Source: Setaria digitata (lineage: Eukaryota > Nematoda > Chromadorea > Rhabditida > Setariidae). From it: 64,000 nt of DNA. The position numbers and the translations under genes are program-made. Of this stretch, positions 51,532-64,000 are shown one piece after another. Position 1 is the stretch's first letter. Every line of letters begins with the position of its first letter. Under the pieces are notes generated by a model. It saw nothing but the letters and a program-made list of their open reading frames with translations, was not told where the DNA came from and searched no databases. The stretch is taken from NCBI GenBank assembly GCA_003640385.1, contig RCAB01000356.1, positions 1 to 64,000 of the forward strand. Reading direction: 5' to 3'.

Positions 51532-54500
51532 ATTTTTTTAAGCTACTTGTACCCAATTTTTGGTTGGAACTTCCGTATACCTTGACACTGTGATCAATTT
51601 TTCAGTGCTTTATGGAGTCGTTTCAGTTTCGCATTCTTTTGCTGAAGCGAAGTGAGGGTTCCATGTAAGTTTATTTTGAAATAGCATTGCAAATCAAATT
51701 TCTTCAAGACTAGTACAGTGCTACTGTATCTTTCGCCACTTCGTTCTCCTGACTTTATTATCGCAGTTGATGGCACCGCTTTACCTTGTTTCTCTTATTA
51801 TCCATGGGACTCTTTTCCTCGTATAAGTGAAATGTGAAAATTGTGACATAAGTGCTCGATTTATTCAAGAACTTGTTTTTTTTTTTTTTTTTTCCTTTTT
51901 TCTGGGAGTGAGTGAAATGAAATCTGTAAATAGGCCTTAACTATGTAATCGAGGTGTCTCCACGAACAGCCACCTTCATTTTCCGTTGTACTAATTGTTG
52001 ATTTAAAGCAAGAGTACAAGTTTTATTGATTTTGCAACAAGATAGCAAGCACACGTACATATGTTTGTCGACTTCTTTGCTCTGTCCCAGTTCATTTTCC
52101 TTTTCATATCAACGTTTCATCGATACTGTTCGTGTAATAAGTTTTGATGTTGATATGTCGGAGACAAGTATGAAGCACAAATTCATTCCATATATCTGAT
52201 TTATCCATTTACGCGGATTTCATCATTTTTTTCTTTTTATGATGGGAGATAGTATCATGCAAAGTTGAAAGGGAAAACTTTTTGCTGTCGTGATTTGTGA
52301 TGATAATAGTTTTAAAAAGTTAGAGGTGACGTTAAGGTAGTGGTTAGTGTAATCCTGCTTCGGGTTAGTATTCACTGGGATGCGTGCAGTTATCGGATAA
52401 AAACCGCAGAAGAACTGCTAGTGATCTTTATATAGAAGTTAGAAATTACTTTTTAGAGACATGTGTAACTTTAGGGAAGTTAACTTTCTATCATTTAGCC
52501 AGGGAATGAGTTACTGTGTTTATCAGTTTGTGACATTTGGAGACTAAGCGGAATTTCATGAGGTCTTTCAAACTATTTCTCAAGCATTTTAAGACTAATT
52601 AGTATTGTTTTATGGAAGCAGCGACATCCCGTGCTGTCTGAATTAAGCAGCTCTCATTTCCGAAGGAACAGGGAGTGGAGAAGGAAGGCAGAGGGCAATG
52701 AATGCAAGGGAAATTTCATCCAGAAATTTTTTCATTCAGTGCAGCAGTAAAAAGTATTCACTGAAACAAATTGGCATCGGTAACGTGCTGAACAAATATC
52801 CATGGAATATAGGGAAAGGAGATGATGCATCAACAACACAAAGTTGTTTTTAGTGATACTGGCAATCACTTGGCATTTGCATCTGCAGAGTTGTTTGTCA
52901 TCATGTTGCCACACTTGTGTTTTGGCTTACGATAGACAGCACTTTGCCAGATGTGATGCACAAAAATTATTCTCTTGGATTAAAAAGGGAAGACTTTGGT
53001 GTTGACGTCCCGCATCTGTTGCCCTGGTGATTGATCTTTACCTTTTGCCCTTTTTCTCGCTCCCTGAGAAAGCTAACAGGGTTTCATTGTATCATTGCCA
53101 CTGCCTACTAATGCTTTTCCCTCTCACCCATTTCTTTTATTGCTGTAGTGGTAGTAGTCCTTAGCTAAATTTTCTCTTTCTTTCGACCTAGCTGGAAAGG
53201 GCGTATGCTTGCATCATTCTCCCATAATCCATAATCTTTCTGTTCTTAGAACTAAGTGTGAAGTGAAAGCATTGCACAGCGCAATTCCTGATTTCATGTA
53301 TGGATGTAGGTTTTACAAGGACATCCTAAGAAAATGATGAATATGGCGTTGTGTGAAAAATAAGGCTAGTTATTACTTTCATTAAACATTATTTTTACAC
53401 AGACATATCAGTTTTCTTCCCCAAATTATTGACTTTTGAAGTGTTGCGACACATATTTAAGGTGGAACATACTCCTGAATTTCAGTTATTTGTTTTTATT
53501 TAGCAGTTAAATTATCTGTCAAATGCACATGGAACACATAACTCTTTAGCAACTTAAGTTCTAAATTTCTTCTGCAAGCTTTTTGTTTGTAAATTCCAAT
53601 GCTTTTGGCCATTAATTACATAAATTTATGTGAATAAACTAGTGTTTAAAAAATGTTCTGGCAGCGTTTGCTTTTTCTGTAGATGTATGACTTTTTAAGA
53701 GTCAAACTGTTCAGTGCTTTGACTTTTTATAATGGATGAATCGCCTTAGTTTTTCTTAATATTGGTCTTTCTCCTCCTCCTTACCCTGTTGCCAATCGCC
53801 AAAGATGGACATAATAAATCATTGCAATCATCGACAGCATTATAGTTTGTTATGCTGTTACTGTTTAAATTTGCCACTGATACGAAATTATGCTGTGCAA
53901 GTTTTTTCCCTACATTTTTGTGGAAAATATCGAGTATCATTTGGCTATAATAGTTAGCTTAAAATCAATTATTGTGTCGTTATAAATGGGTGTAGGTTAA
54001 CCACTTATTTTGAATCAGACTATTGCCTTATGTGTCATGAAATGTGTTTCATGCGTCTAGGTACTTTTTTTTTCTTCAATTATGGTAAATCTACCTATCT
54101 TACTATCGCCTCACGTTTTTTCACAAATGTTTTGGTTACTTGTGTCGAAGTTCATGTTATTTTTGAGGAGTATTTGGGGAAAAGACTCTAATTCCTAGAA
54201 AGGTTAGCTAAAGTGTAGCAGCAAGGTAGAAGTTCATTATGATTGCTATCTGAATCAGGATAGCGCATTGTCGGTTATTCCTGAACAGCCACTCTCAAAC
54301 CAAACAGTTGTTTAATGTCCGTTAATTTGTTAGGAGACAAATAACTTTTCCAATTTCAACTCATGTAGTCACTTATCCTAACTGTATAGAGGACTAGATT
54401 TCAGGTGTTTATTACACAGTTACAAATCCATCTGGAGTGCTTAGGCATTATTATTCTGAAAACAATTCAACTTGGTTACAACCTTTGAAAGTGGTCGTCC

Positions 54501-57500
54501 TTATTCTTTGTTATTACATCTCTTATTTACCAATATGAGGAAAGTTACTAGGTAATTATAGATAACGCAATAATTATCTGATTTCGCTAGTTCTTTATTT
54601 CCTATCATTGCGGTGAAGCACTTTTTGATTGACTGAATGAGAGTCAGTATTTCCTGAAGATGATTTTGAGTATTTTTCGTTTTTTCTGATTAGGATTTTG
54701 TGCATCAAAGTAGAAATATAGAGGCTAGTTGCCCCACTTCATGTTTTCGAGGGTATGAATTTGAATGAATAGAGGATAAGACGTTGCTTTCGTGATTCGT
54801 AATTTATTCTAGTGCAGAAAGGTTTTTGGTTGATCCCTTCAACTTGTTCAGGAAATCGCGAGGTTGTCTTTCCTTCACGTGACTTATCTTCAGGAAATAA
54901 TAGAAAAAAAAAAAAAAAAACGGTTTTTGTTAGAAAAGACATACATTGATTTACGCTTTGTTGTTTTAGAAGCATTCCGAATTTAGGTTTCTGAGGATTA
55001 TGACGCTCTATATAAGGACACACTAATATTTCTTATCCTCACATCGCATTCGATCGAAAAAAAAATAAGCATGTTCTTTAACAGCAAACACTGCTAGATG
55101 TTATATATTCAACGTGGAAGCGAAGCGAAGCTTTCGTGGTTCTGATATTGATTTTTAATTAATGACTATTTTTAGAATATTGCTCCGTGTTATTTTTGAA
55201 AATCAAGTGTGCTTAAACTAGAATTTGATATCATCGAGACGTCTGTTAACTATGATGATTTTATAGAATTTTCAGGGAGATGCATACTTTAACGTCGTGT
55301 TTGGAATGACAGAGTGAATGTGACACTTCATGGTGCGGTATGTAACACTTTTATGCTGTTTTTGACACTTTGAACGAAATATGCATACCAGCAGAAATAC
55401 CACGAACAACTTCCTCATACATTTTAAATTAGTCAGTTTTTCTGCTCATCCTTTTTTTTAATTTAGAAGTATTTCAAAATGTGGTTTCTTGCTGTTTAAA
55501 CACCTTTTTATATTTGGAAACCGACCAGCTGTTGCACTGCGTTTTGTATACATGGTTGGTGAATAACCGTTCGTTTTGCTTTTTGTCTTTTTTACTTTGC
55601 TGATTTTTGATTGTCGCACAGCACGCGTTCTTCATTCCTTCTTGTAGCATTTTGTACTGGTAATTGTGAAAATTTATTTGCAAACAGATATTCGTGTAAA
55701 GTTGAGGGGATAGGGTTTCCAAATTCAAATCTTTAAATTGAGGAGTTGAAATTCTTACCATTGACATATGACATTTGGTTTTCTTAAAGGACAAAGGTGC
55801 AAGGCAAATTAAAAGAGAATTGTATTTTACCTGGTGAATGGAAATGAAGTGGTTCAGTCTTTGCTGAAAACAGATTTAGGTATTTGCTTGATAGCTGGAA
55901 CTCATCCATTCGTTTGGTTTAATTAAGCCAAATTTTACATGACAAAGAGTGTCGTTTACACCCAAAAAAAGTGTACTGAATGCAGTCAAGCCATTTTTGG
56001 AAATCTTTTCTTCCATTCAATGATTTCCCTCTTATATTCAAGTGACCAAACACTGTTCTCTTATAGCCTTTTTTTTTTTCTACCACATCGATGTATGTAT
56101 GACTGGAATATATGCTGCATTTGCTGTGGTCGAATTTGATTTGATTTGTATGTGATTCACTGGCTCTCACTGTATGCTATTTCAGATTTTCGTTTAAATG
56201 TTAAAAATATCTCGAACGTCAATTGTGTCACAGTGTTAGAAAATTATTCTAAAGCTATCTTAATTTATGGAGAACAAAAGATCACAGCAGCTAGTTGTCT
56301 TTTAAGGGTCAAACTCATGCTCTTCTATTCACCAAGTCAGTGACTAACTAGCTCACGATAAAAACAAACGCCCTCGTACATCGGATTCGAACCTCTCGAA
56401 CCTCTTCACTGTTGACGGTGTGAGTTGTTAGAAGTAATGATGATGTAGCCGTGGAGCGAAGTCGTAGTATACAGCTTCTCAGTTTTACTTAAGGCTAGTT
56501 ATGAAGCTATGATGAATGTAGTAATATGAAAATTTCATTGCACTGTCGGTGCATATCATTTGGTAGACAGAGGTGGCCGTTTGGTTTCGTTTTTCTTCGA
56601 AATATGGAAATGGGAACCAACTGATTCCTGATTCAAAACAGAAAGTAGAAATACAGTTTTGTGGGTAAAGATTCAACAGTAGTGATACGATATTTCTGAA
56701 TTTTATCGATAAAGGGATACATGGAACATGTACACCAAATTTCTTTCAAAGGAATAGTTCGCTAAATGTTGACGATGTATCCTCGTTTTCCACTTCTTCG
56801 TAATTACTGTTATATTTATCTAAAATTTGGAAATCCAGTTATAGCTTTTTTTTTTCTTTGAGAATAAAAACTTTCAGAATAACAACAGCTCCCAAAGCGT
56901 AAGTATTTTGTCGATTTCTTTTTTATTTCGAAAGATTCTTCTTTCAGCTTTGAATCACTGATGAGTTGGTTAGGTTTTGAATATTGTTATCCATTTTTAT
57001 TTTAACCAGATTACTGCCTACTCTCGTGTTAGGTGATTGACTTTCTTATCGCTAGTAAGTAAAAAATTACTAAATTTATGGAAGAATCAAGTATCAGGAA
57101 TGGTAGCTAGAGCAACAGAGAGCAAATACCAGAATGCCAAAAGCAATTGCAAATAGAAAAAGTACTTGATATCAAAAAGCAGTTTCAGCTCGTACTAATT
57201 TTTGACATTAGCACATTGTGCTGAATGTAAGTTTGTCGTTGTGAAACAATGTGTGAACTGTTTTTTGTGGGATTCTGTATCATTTCAGTATTAAAAGTAG
57301 TTTGCTACTACTAATAAGCAAAGTGATATATGTAAGTTACCACTGAAGAACCCACTGATGTAGCAACTGATTCTGCTTCGCAAGTACTTCGCGAAATGAA
57401 GATGAAAATTGAAGTCAGTTTCGGATACTCTTTTGATCAAGCAGAAATTTTGTATTTAACATGGGATTTGTTTACCCTCCTTTTATCAACGAAGACTGAC

Positions 57501-57539
57501 AAAAAGTATTAATTAGTCTTATTAACATCAAAAACGTAC
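51532..57539. other. Gene-poor region before the 3' end of gbb-1
   Basis: No recognisable exon in about 6 kb. It is AT-rich with T- and A-tracts (about 51876-51892, 54903-54920). The last exon(s) and 3' untranslated region of minus-strand gbb-1 should fall at the right edge. A minus-strand frame at about 57330-57425, rich in Ser and Thr, follows an AG and would join in phase, so it may be the next gbb-1 exon, but this is unproven. Confidence 0.4.
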
Positions 57540-60500
57540 CCGTATATTCGCTTGGTAAGTTTTCAATCAAGGCAGTTGTTGTGAGTGTTGTTGGAAATGA
57601 ATGTGTTATATTTTCATTACTAGTGCTACCACATATACGTTCGCGAAGTGGAATACCAGTTGTCTTCTGAATATGCTTACCCAGACGTTGCCGGTAATCC
57701 GCAATCTTTTTTTCTTTCTGGAAAATATTTCTGGGTGAGATTTAGCTCCAGTTGAATGATTGATACTGTGAAGAAAGCAGAATGATTTTAAAAAGAAACC
57801 AACATGTTCTATTTGACATTTTAGATCAGCATTTTCATGAGCAAGTTGTTGGCACCTCTTTTGTTCGATTCCAGCAACATCTGGATGATATAGTGGTTTA
57901 GTACCATCATTTTCCTCACCTGTTTTTGGTATTCGACGTATGTGAACTATTTTTGGCAAAAATATTAGGCCAAGCGTTATATATGTACTCAATAGAACTG
58001 AAATTACGATGCAATAAACATTGTTTCCGTCCAGTTGTCCATTTTAAGCCCCCGAAAATTCAGTGAAATTCAAATTTAGCAAATAAAAAATAACAGTTTG
58101 ATTGGAGGGCCATTTCTGCATCATGTTAAATGTTCAATAATTCAACGTGCTGTGTCCTGTAGTAATGAAGTCTTAAACATTCTTTTTATTTTCAATAGCA
58201 TGGCCATCGTGATCGATGGATTTTGGTTATGCATCCTACCTTATTAGTATTACTAATTTAGATCGATCAAATAGATCTAAAACATACTTGAGGAATGTTT
58301 TTAGCCGGAAATTTTATCTTATGAAAATATAACGCATTTATTATTTAAATTTTTAAAATTGTTGCAGTAACAACGAAGTTAACTCGACATTTTCGTATTC
58401 TTTTTAAAGAAGAAAACTGTATGAGACTGTTATAAGTGAGAAATTTAACTACTGGTTACCTGAACTCATTTTCACATTAATGCAATACCAATCATTACGC
58501 TTGCTTATTTCAAATCTATTTCTAGTTTTGGGACACTGAAAATTAACACTGACAAGAGAAAATGCTCTTTATGGAAGCATGTGATTTTTTGAGTGATTTT
58601 CCTGATTCTTGACTTCGAATATGTCTTGGGGCGTAAATCAGTGCTCCTATACAAAGTAATTATCAAAGTAACCACAAAGAAACTCTACGCTTGTCCTTCA
58701 CCAGATGCTAAAACACTGACACCTACAAACTTGCATTTGGAACTTTTTCAAAGGGAAGGGGAATGACCATTTCTGGAACAAAGTGGAACAGCAGCTTGGA
58801 AACCTAAAATCGTATCCGATTTTGTAATTTATCCCTCGAATAAAAAAAAAAGCGAAGAATAGTACCAGTGATGCTGATAAAAGCAAAATTAGCATCGGAT
58901 TGAGATCGGATAAGAAAAGTGACAATTGGGCCGGTTATTAGAGACAATATGGCAACATTATATATAGCCAAACCAACGAAGCGTAAGTCGTTCACAAACA
59001 GAGGTTTTAAATTACGCGTTTCATATGCAAGAAAAAGACCGAGTATCAACAGCAAACATTTATAGCCCATTATCAAGCCTAAAATGGCGACTACTAATTC
59101 TGAAAAATTTTGATTTTCTTTTCTGAGTTCGAGGATATTTTAATCCTATTTTGCACTTAGAAAGTTAAAAAGTTATTGAGAAGAAGCGGCATAATTAGTT
59201 CTACTTTAAAACATGAAAATCTCAAACTAAAATACCAAAACTCAATAATTCCTCAGAAATATGCCACTAAAATGAAACAAAGAATCATTTTCCTCAATTC
59301 TCTTTCTTAATGGAACATTATCGACGTGTGTTGTCTTTGAAAAATTTAATACCTGTCCATATTTCTTGTCGCTTACTTTGACATAGCTCAAGGATCGGTA
59401 GCAACATAACATCTTCTTCAGTTCCCATTGGTGGTTCCTGTAATAGGCGATAATGTAAAATAGTGAAAATACAAAAAAGAGATGAAACATAGTTTTTACA
59501 AGTAAATTTTAGATTATATCCATTTAATTTTTAGGAACTATTTTCTAGTTGGGACTTTTCTGCAGTTGAGAAGAAAAATTTTCTCAAAATAGTGATCATA
59601 AGAAAAGATGTCGGCTTTTTTACTCACTTGCAATGGAAACCGCTGTTCGACCCTTTGAATTGGATCAAAAGTAAACCAACAAGCTATTATGATTATATCA
59701 ACTACAAAAAAAGCAGTAACAACGAGGTAGAACTTGAACGCAGGTACTGCCTGTAAAAATACAAAGTGACAGATTTATCACAGTTCCATTTCTTTTTTCT
59801 TTTTTAATAATTTCTCATCCTGCAGTAATAAGAAAAGTGATAAAAAAAAAAAAAAAAAAAAAGAAAAAAACAACACTATCAGAATAATGTGTAACATCCG
59901 TTGCAATTTTAGGCTCTAGTCGACTTGTTTAAGTGCTTGAGTATACTACCTGGCTCCCAACTGGCCTGGTAATGAGCTGCTGAATCTCTGCTGTGCCTAA
60001 TCGATGAACAACCCATACTTTGGCAAACATAGGCCCATAAGCAAACGTGAAACCAATCATCAAAATTGATATCTGTGACTAAAAATTGGAAATATCTCAA
60101 TTAAGCAAAGAACACCAGAAACAGAGTTTAAATTCTAATACCTCAATCATTCTTAAACTCGGACTCACATGACAAAGTAGTGTAAACGAATGCTTTGGGA
60201 CAGTAATCCCACGTGCTGGTAGGCCCAGTAACAAGAGACTTAGACAGCAAAGTATGCATCCAGCTAGAAGCACATTGTTACACTGCGGCTGAGAATCCAT
60301 TATTATCCTGAAATCACTCAGAAAACTAATTGACGGATGCCGTACATAGATTTTTCGATGGAGGAAAGATAGCTTCATATTGGAAACTAATTGTTTAATC
60401 AATCCCTTTTTTTGTGAGTTGGTTTGGAACGAAAATGATATTCCACCTTGAAACATTTATTGTTCTGAGTCATTTAATCCCAAGTTATTGCGAAAGAACA

Positions 60501-63500
60501 CCATTAAATAACACAGTTCTTCACAAAACACTGCAGAAATAATTGCAGACAAATAGCTTGAAACGCAAAAACGGAATTCTTTTTTTTACGATTTTTATAT
60601 GTTATATATTCAGAGTGCTATGATTATATGTTGATAGCTTTAAATACCACCGCAATTATCGCTTATTCCTCATCACGAAAGAAACTACAAAAACCGTGAA
60701 TAGATTTAAGCACGAATTAACAAAAACTGACATCCTATCCGAATTCCTGACGTTAAATATGAATATAGTACATGCAACGAAGATTCCAATTACTGCCAAC
60801 AAAGCAATTGAGTAATATAACTGAAATAACAGTTAATCAGTGCATCTGATTGGGAATTGAGGATTACAATACGAATAAACTGAAAAAGTTCAAGTGACCA
60901 TTTACTCAAGAAACATAACCTCTAGGTCAACAGTAAGAAGCGATTCCCGTATAAGAGTCGAATCTGGAGGGGGCAATCCATTTATTGTTGCAAATTTTTC
61001 TTTGTTATACCAATCCAAATGAAGTGTCGTCGTATCATAAATACCCAACATTTGATATTTTCCATCTATATGAATATTTAATGCATTTACACTGAACTAA
61101 GTTTGAATGCTCCAAGAAGTTGAAAAACTTGAAGACTAATCCCAATTATCTCTAAACTAGAAAAACTTTCACACTAACCTTGTAGCTGCTCGATCTGTGT
61201 CCGTGCAATGCGGTCACCAAGATCATTGAACATCACCTGACCCTAAAAAACAGACTTTATGTGTGCTTAACACAGTTGAATATTGAATAATTTTTCTGTG
61301 ATGGTAGTGCTGACTGATCGATGTACGTGTGCAACACTGATATTAAGAGAAAGAAAAGACTGAGAGCTTACTGAAACACCTCGAAATTGTGTATTTTTAA
61401 CACAGTTAAACAGTTTTTCTGCAATGTTGGTATTGTTATATGCAAAATTCTCAAGACTTTGTCCTGCTTGCAGTTTTGATAACGTACAATTGAAAGCCAA
61501 TGCAACCGCCCTGTAAAACAAATTTCTGGTACATACCTCCTCTCTTTTTCAACACTGTCGACAGTAATGAGTAATGATACTAATGCATTTTATTATACCT
61601 AATTTGATACATAAAACTCCATAACTTCGTCCATGTATCTGTAGCTAATTTAGGATATTCAGCTAACTCAAATTAATTAACTTGGTCACTCAGGACTAAC
61701 AGTATGCCAGAAAACTTCTAGAGTAAAAATTATGCTAAAAACAACGGTCGATTTTCAGTTTTTAACGTAAAATCTTTTCTGGGACTTCTGGTAATCCCAG
61801 TAAAATTCACAAAAACATGATATGGGCATTTTAATGATGTGACGAGTTTTTGTGACATGCTCAGAAAACTAATGCTTCCAAACTATCTTTGCCAAAAAGA
61901 AAAAAAACAAGATTATTGGTGCTTCATTGAGAAAAATTGCGTAAATTATCACCAATCGTGTCTAATATTTAATATATATATATATATAACAAAAGGAGAT
62001 TAAAATCCGTTGATCCAAGAACTTCCGAACACTTATATCAATCATATCACGGAGGGACGCATGCTTCTCGAAAACGATCTGGCCTTTATGGACAACATGC
62101 AACAGCATATTTGTAGCTTGATTCTGAAGTATTTTTACAGCTGTGTTTTAATACTACCAGGCAGTCATCGTACCCTCATTTTAATGATATTAATCTGTGC
62201 TAAGGAGGTTTTGTAGAAAAGTTTTGCTAAATCTATAAAATACCACAGCTAGAGTTTCCTAAATTTCTAAGAGATTTTCTAGGCAAAAGTGGAAAAAGTA
62301 ATTACCAGACAGCATCATAGGCTAAAGGAGCTTCTGGAAAACCTCCGGTTTCAGCTGGATCAGTGGTAAGCACACTCATTAGTCGTTTTTGGAACTGTTT
62401 ACCAGTCATCCCAGAAATTGTCAGTTCTTCGTCTCTACTCAACATAATACTTTCCGTTGTGATATGATACTGTGCTGCTTTCATCATCTAAAAAGGTATT
62501 CCTTGACCGCAGTATTACGTCGTAAAACACATACGTTCTCTGTTTTCCTCGGCGTAAGCAACCATTCACTGTTGTAATTTTCGCAAAAGGAACAAACTAA
62601 CTTGTTCGGCAGTGCAGTTAAGTGGCTCATCAACTGGTGGAATGAACCACGTATCAGCATACCAACCAATGAAAAACCAAACATATTTTCTCCCATAAAG
62701 ATCATGCTTATATGCCTGGAAAAAAAGTAAAGTTACCTAAAAATTCAACATCCTTTTAAATGGTGGACAAATGATATAATATATATATAATTTCGAATTC
62801 CTAATACAGGGCTTTAGATTTCCAAAATCTAGAGCTAACCTGACAAAGTACACGTCGAGCTTCTGTAACATAGAACAAACCAACGATAATACGAGCATCC
62901 TGACGCACCAAAGTTTTTACGGCGTCAGACGGATCACCATAAAAGCTTTGTCGTTCGACTCGGATACCGTTCTCTCTACACTGCTCTTCGAGATCCTTAG
63001 CTGTTGACGTGAATACCTCTTCAACTGATTGCAAAATCGTTATTTTTTTCCACTTAAATTTTTGAAAGAGCTTCAGCCTATAAAAAAAAAAGGAAAAATG
63101 TGCGTATTACCAAACTCTTATAAAATAATTAAAATTTGTCTGCAGAAACATTTACTGCGAAATGAAAAAAAGCAAACCTTGTTGGATTTTGCATATTTGC
63201 AGTGGGATGAGTTCTAAAAAGTGTCGGGAATCGATATCTATTGGATAGCGCTGGAGAACTACCACCGTATGAAAGCTAAAAAAATGAAGTTCGAATAACG
63301 AAAAGAAAGAAATGTTATATGGTTCAACTGAAACACACATTTATTTGAGCCAAAAGAAAAAAGAATACAATGAATCAACAAAAATATTTACCACGACAAG
63401 ATTCCAGACTGGGGCAGCCTCCGCAATAACAGTTGTCACTGGGCTACATCCAGCTAATAACATTAACTTTGTTGGAGCCTTATACAGCAATTCGTACATT

Positions 63501-63924
63501 TGCTTTGCTGCTAGGCCCGGTTGACACTAAATGGAAGGAAGATTTGTCCTAGAGAGTGAGTAAAAGATAAGTACTCCCTTACATGAGACAAAATTTAAAG
63601 TTTCTTCAAAATTTTCAAACTTGGAACATTCATCGTTTAGATTCATATTTTCTGACAATAGATTTTACAGACAAAACTGTGTTAAAAGATTTTCAAAAGG
63701 TCTACCTTGCTATTATGATAATGCAACTTCAGCATATAACCCGGCAAAATATTGTTATCAGCATTAACATCCTGGAGGGCGATCCGAACGGCGGGCAGAC
63801 AGGCTTCACCACCGGCCCAACCACCAGAACCAGCTTCCATGGGAAAAACACCGCCAATATGCAAGTCCACACAACTAACAATTGTGCATATACAGCCATT
63901 AATTAATAGCATCCAAATTACCAT
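57540..63924 (-). CDS. gbb-1: GABA-B receptor subunit 1 (class C GPCR)
   Basis: Metabotropic GABA receptor subunit that binds GABA and works as a heterodimer with GBB-2 through Gi/o. Seventeen phase-consistent minus-strand exons: 63706-63924, 63392-63526, 63178-63275, 62840-63077, 62602-62715, 62306-62487, 61372-61510, 61179-61242, 60920-61065, 60732-60820, 60169-60307, 59950-60078, 59628-59750, 59353-59437, 58866-59078, 57804-57997 and 57540-57717, about 828 residues so far. The signal peptide ([18 protein letters not shown]) leads straight into LHIGGVFPM; there are no sushi domains. Venus-flytrap residues known to bind ligand in the family are visible: the Ser of GCSPVTT and of [11 protein letters not shown], the His of FRTHPTA, the Tyr of GLFYVTEA, the Trp of IGWYADTW and the Glu of [14 protein letters not shown]. 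Seven membrane helices follow from about residue 445. The tail holds a coiled coil ([21 protein letters not shown]), the heterodimerisation element. The exon 10 donor (GTCAGT) was chosen by phase. The C-terminal end is unresolved. Confidence 0.95.
59843..59862. repeat. A homopolymer in gbb-1 intron
   Basis: Run of about 20 A within the intron between the exons at 59628-59750 and 59950-60078. Prone to assembly length errors but outside coding sequence. Confidence 0.8.
61972..61989. repeat. TA microsatellite in gbb-1 intron
   Basis: Alternating AT dinucleotides within the intron between the exons at 61372-61510 and 62306-62487. Confidence 0.85.
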
Positions 63925-64000
63925 CGCCGCCGCATTTTGTTTTATATTACCTGCTGTTTCATCTGTAGATTATTACTTACTGCGCTCTTTAAATTTATAT
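63925..64000. other. Immediate upstream of gbb-1
   Basis: Only 76 bases remain. The gbb-1 frame stays open a few codons upstream of the chosen ATG, to a possible CAG acceptor, so a non-coding or very short 5' exon may lie beyond the window. Confidence 0.4.

Noticed and set aside
55474..56170. Minus-strand ORFs of 80-106 codons
   Set aside because: Lys/Asn/Phe-rich chance frames with no motif or consistent splice partners.
1..64000. Transposons, retroelements, tRNA, rRNA or CRISPR arrays
   Set aside because: No transposase, reverse transcriptase or integrase motif was seen, and no cloverleaf or rRNA-like segment or regularly spaced repeats were noticed. A tRNA or repeat-library scan was not possible here.

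Overview
The window looks like nuclear DNA of a parasitic-type chromadorean nematode, most likely a spirurid or filarial species. This rests on AT-rich sequence, many small exons split by AT-rich introns with short GT donors and TTTCAG-like acceptors, and best recognisable proteins that are nematode versions of animal genes (UNC-6 netrin, GBB-1). No bacterial operon, viral gene, transposase or reverse transcriptase was recognised. The species assignment is inference. All genes were reconstructed by eye from exon fragments using splice sites, reading phase and protein family patterns.

Layout. 1-4397: AT-rich upstream DNA. 4398-14052 (+): a complete 11-exon netrin gene (unc-6). 16288-19620 (-): a MICAL-like protein with part of a CH domain, a LIM domain, a proline-rich linker and a C-terminal bMERB coiled coil; both ends are unresolved. 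21190-26025 (+): mannosyl-oligosaccharide glucosidase (GH63), 13 exons. 27437-31697 (+): lipase maturation factor family protein. About 33704-35838 (+): an unrecognised gene joining a Tyr/Ser/Asn-rich segment to a cysteine-rich domain. 37457-42509 (+): TXNDC11-like thioredoxin-fold protein with degenerate active sites. 42510-57539: a 15 kb stretch with no recognised gene, holding a GC-richer block (about 44.4-48.5 kb), triplet repeats, a long imperfect ATT-type repeat and a few exon-like ORFs. 57540-63924 (-): GABA-B receptor subunit 1 (gbb-1), N-terminus to the coiled-coil tail.

How they fit together. unc-6 (axon guidance) and gbb-1 (metabotropic GABA signalling) are neuronal genes. The middle of the window holds three same-strand genes for endoplasmic-reticulum protein maturation: N-glycan trimming, ER maturation of secreted lipases, and an ER thioredoxin-like protein. 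The unknown Tyr-rich, probably secreted, gene sits among them. Spacing of 1.4-2 kb makes a classic tight operon unlikely but does not exclude shared regulation.
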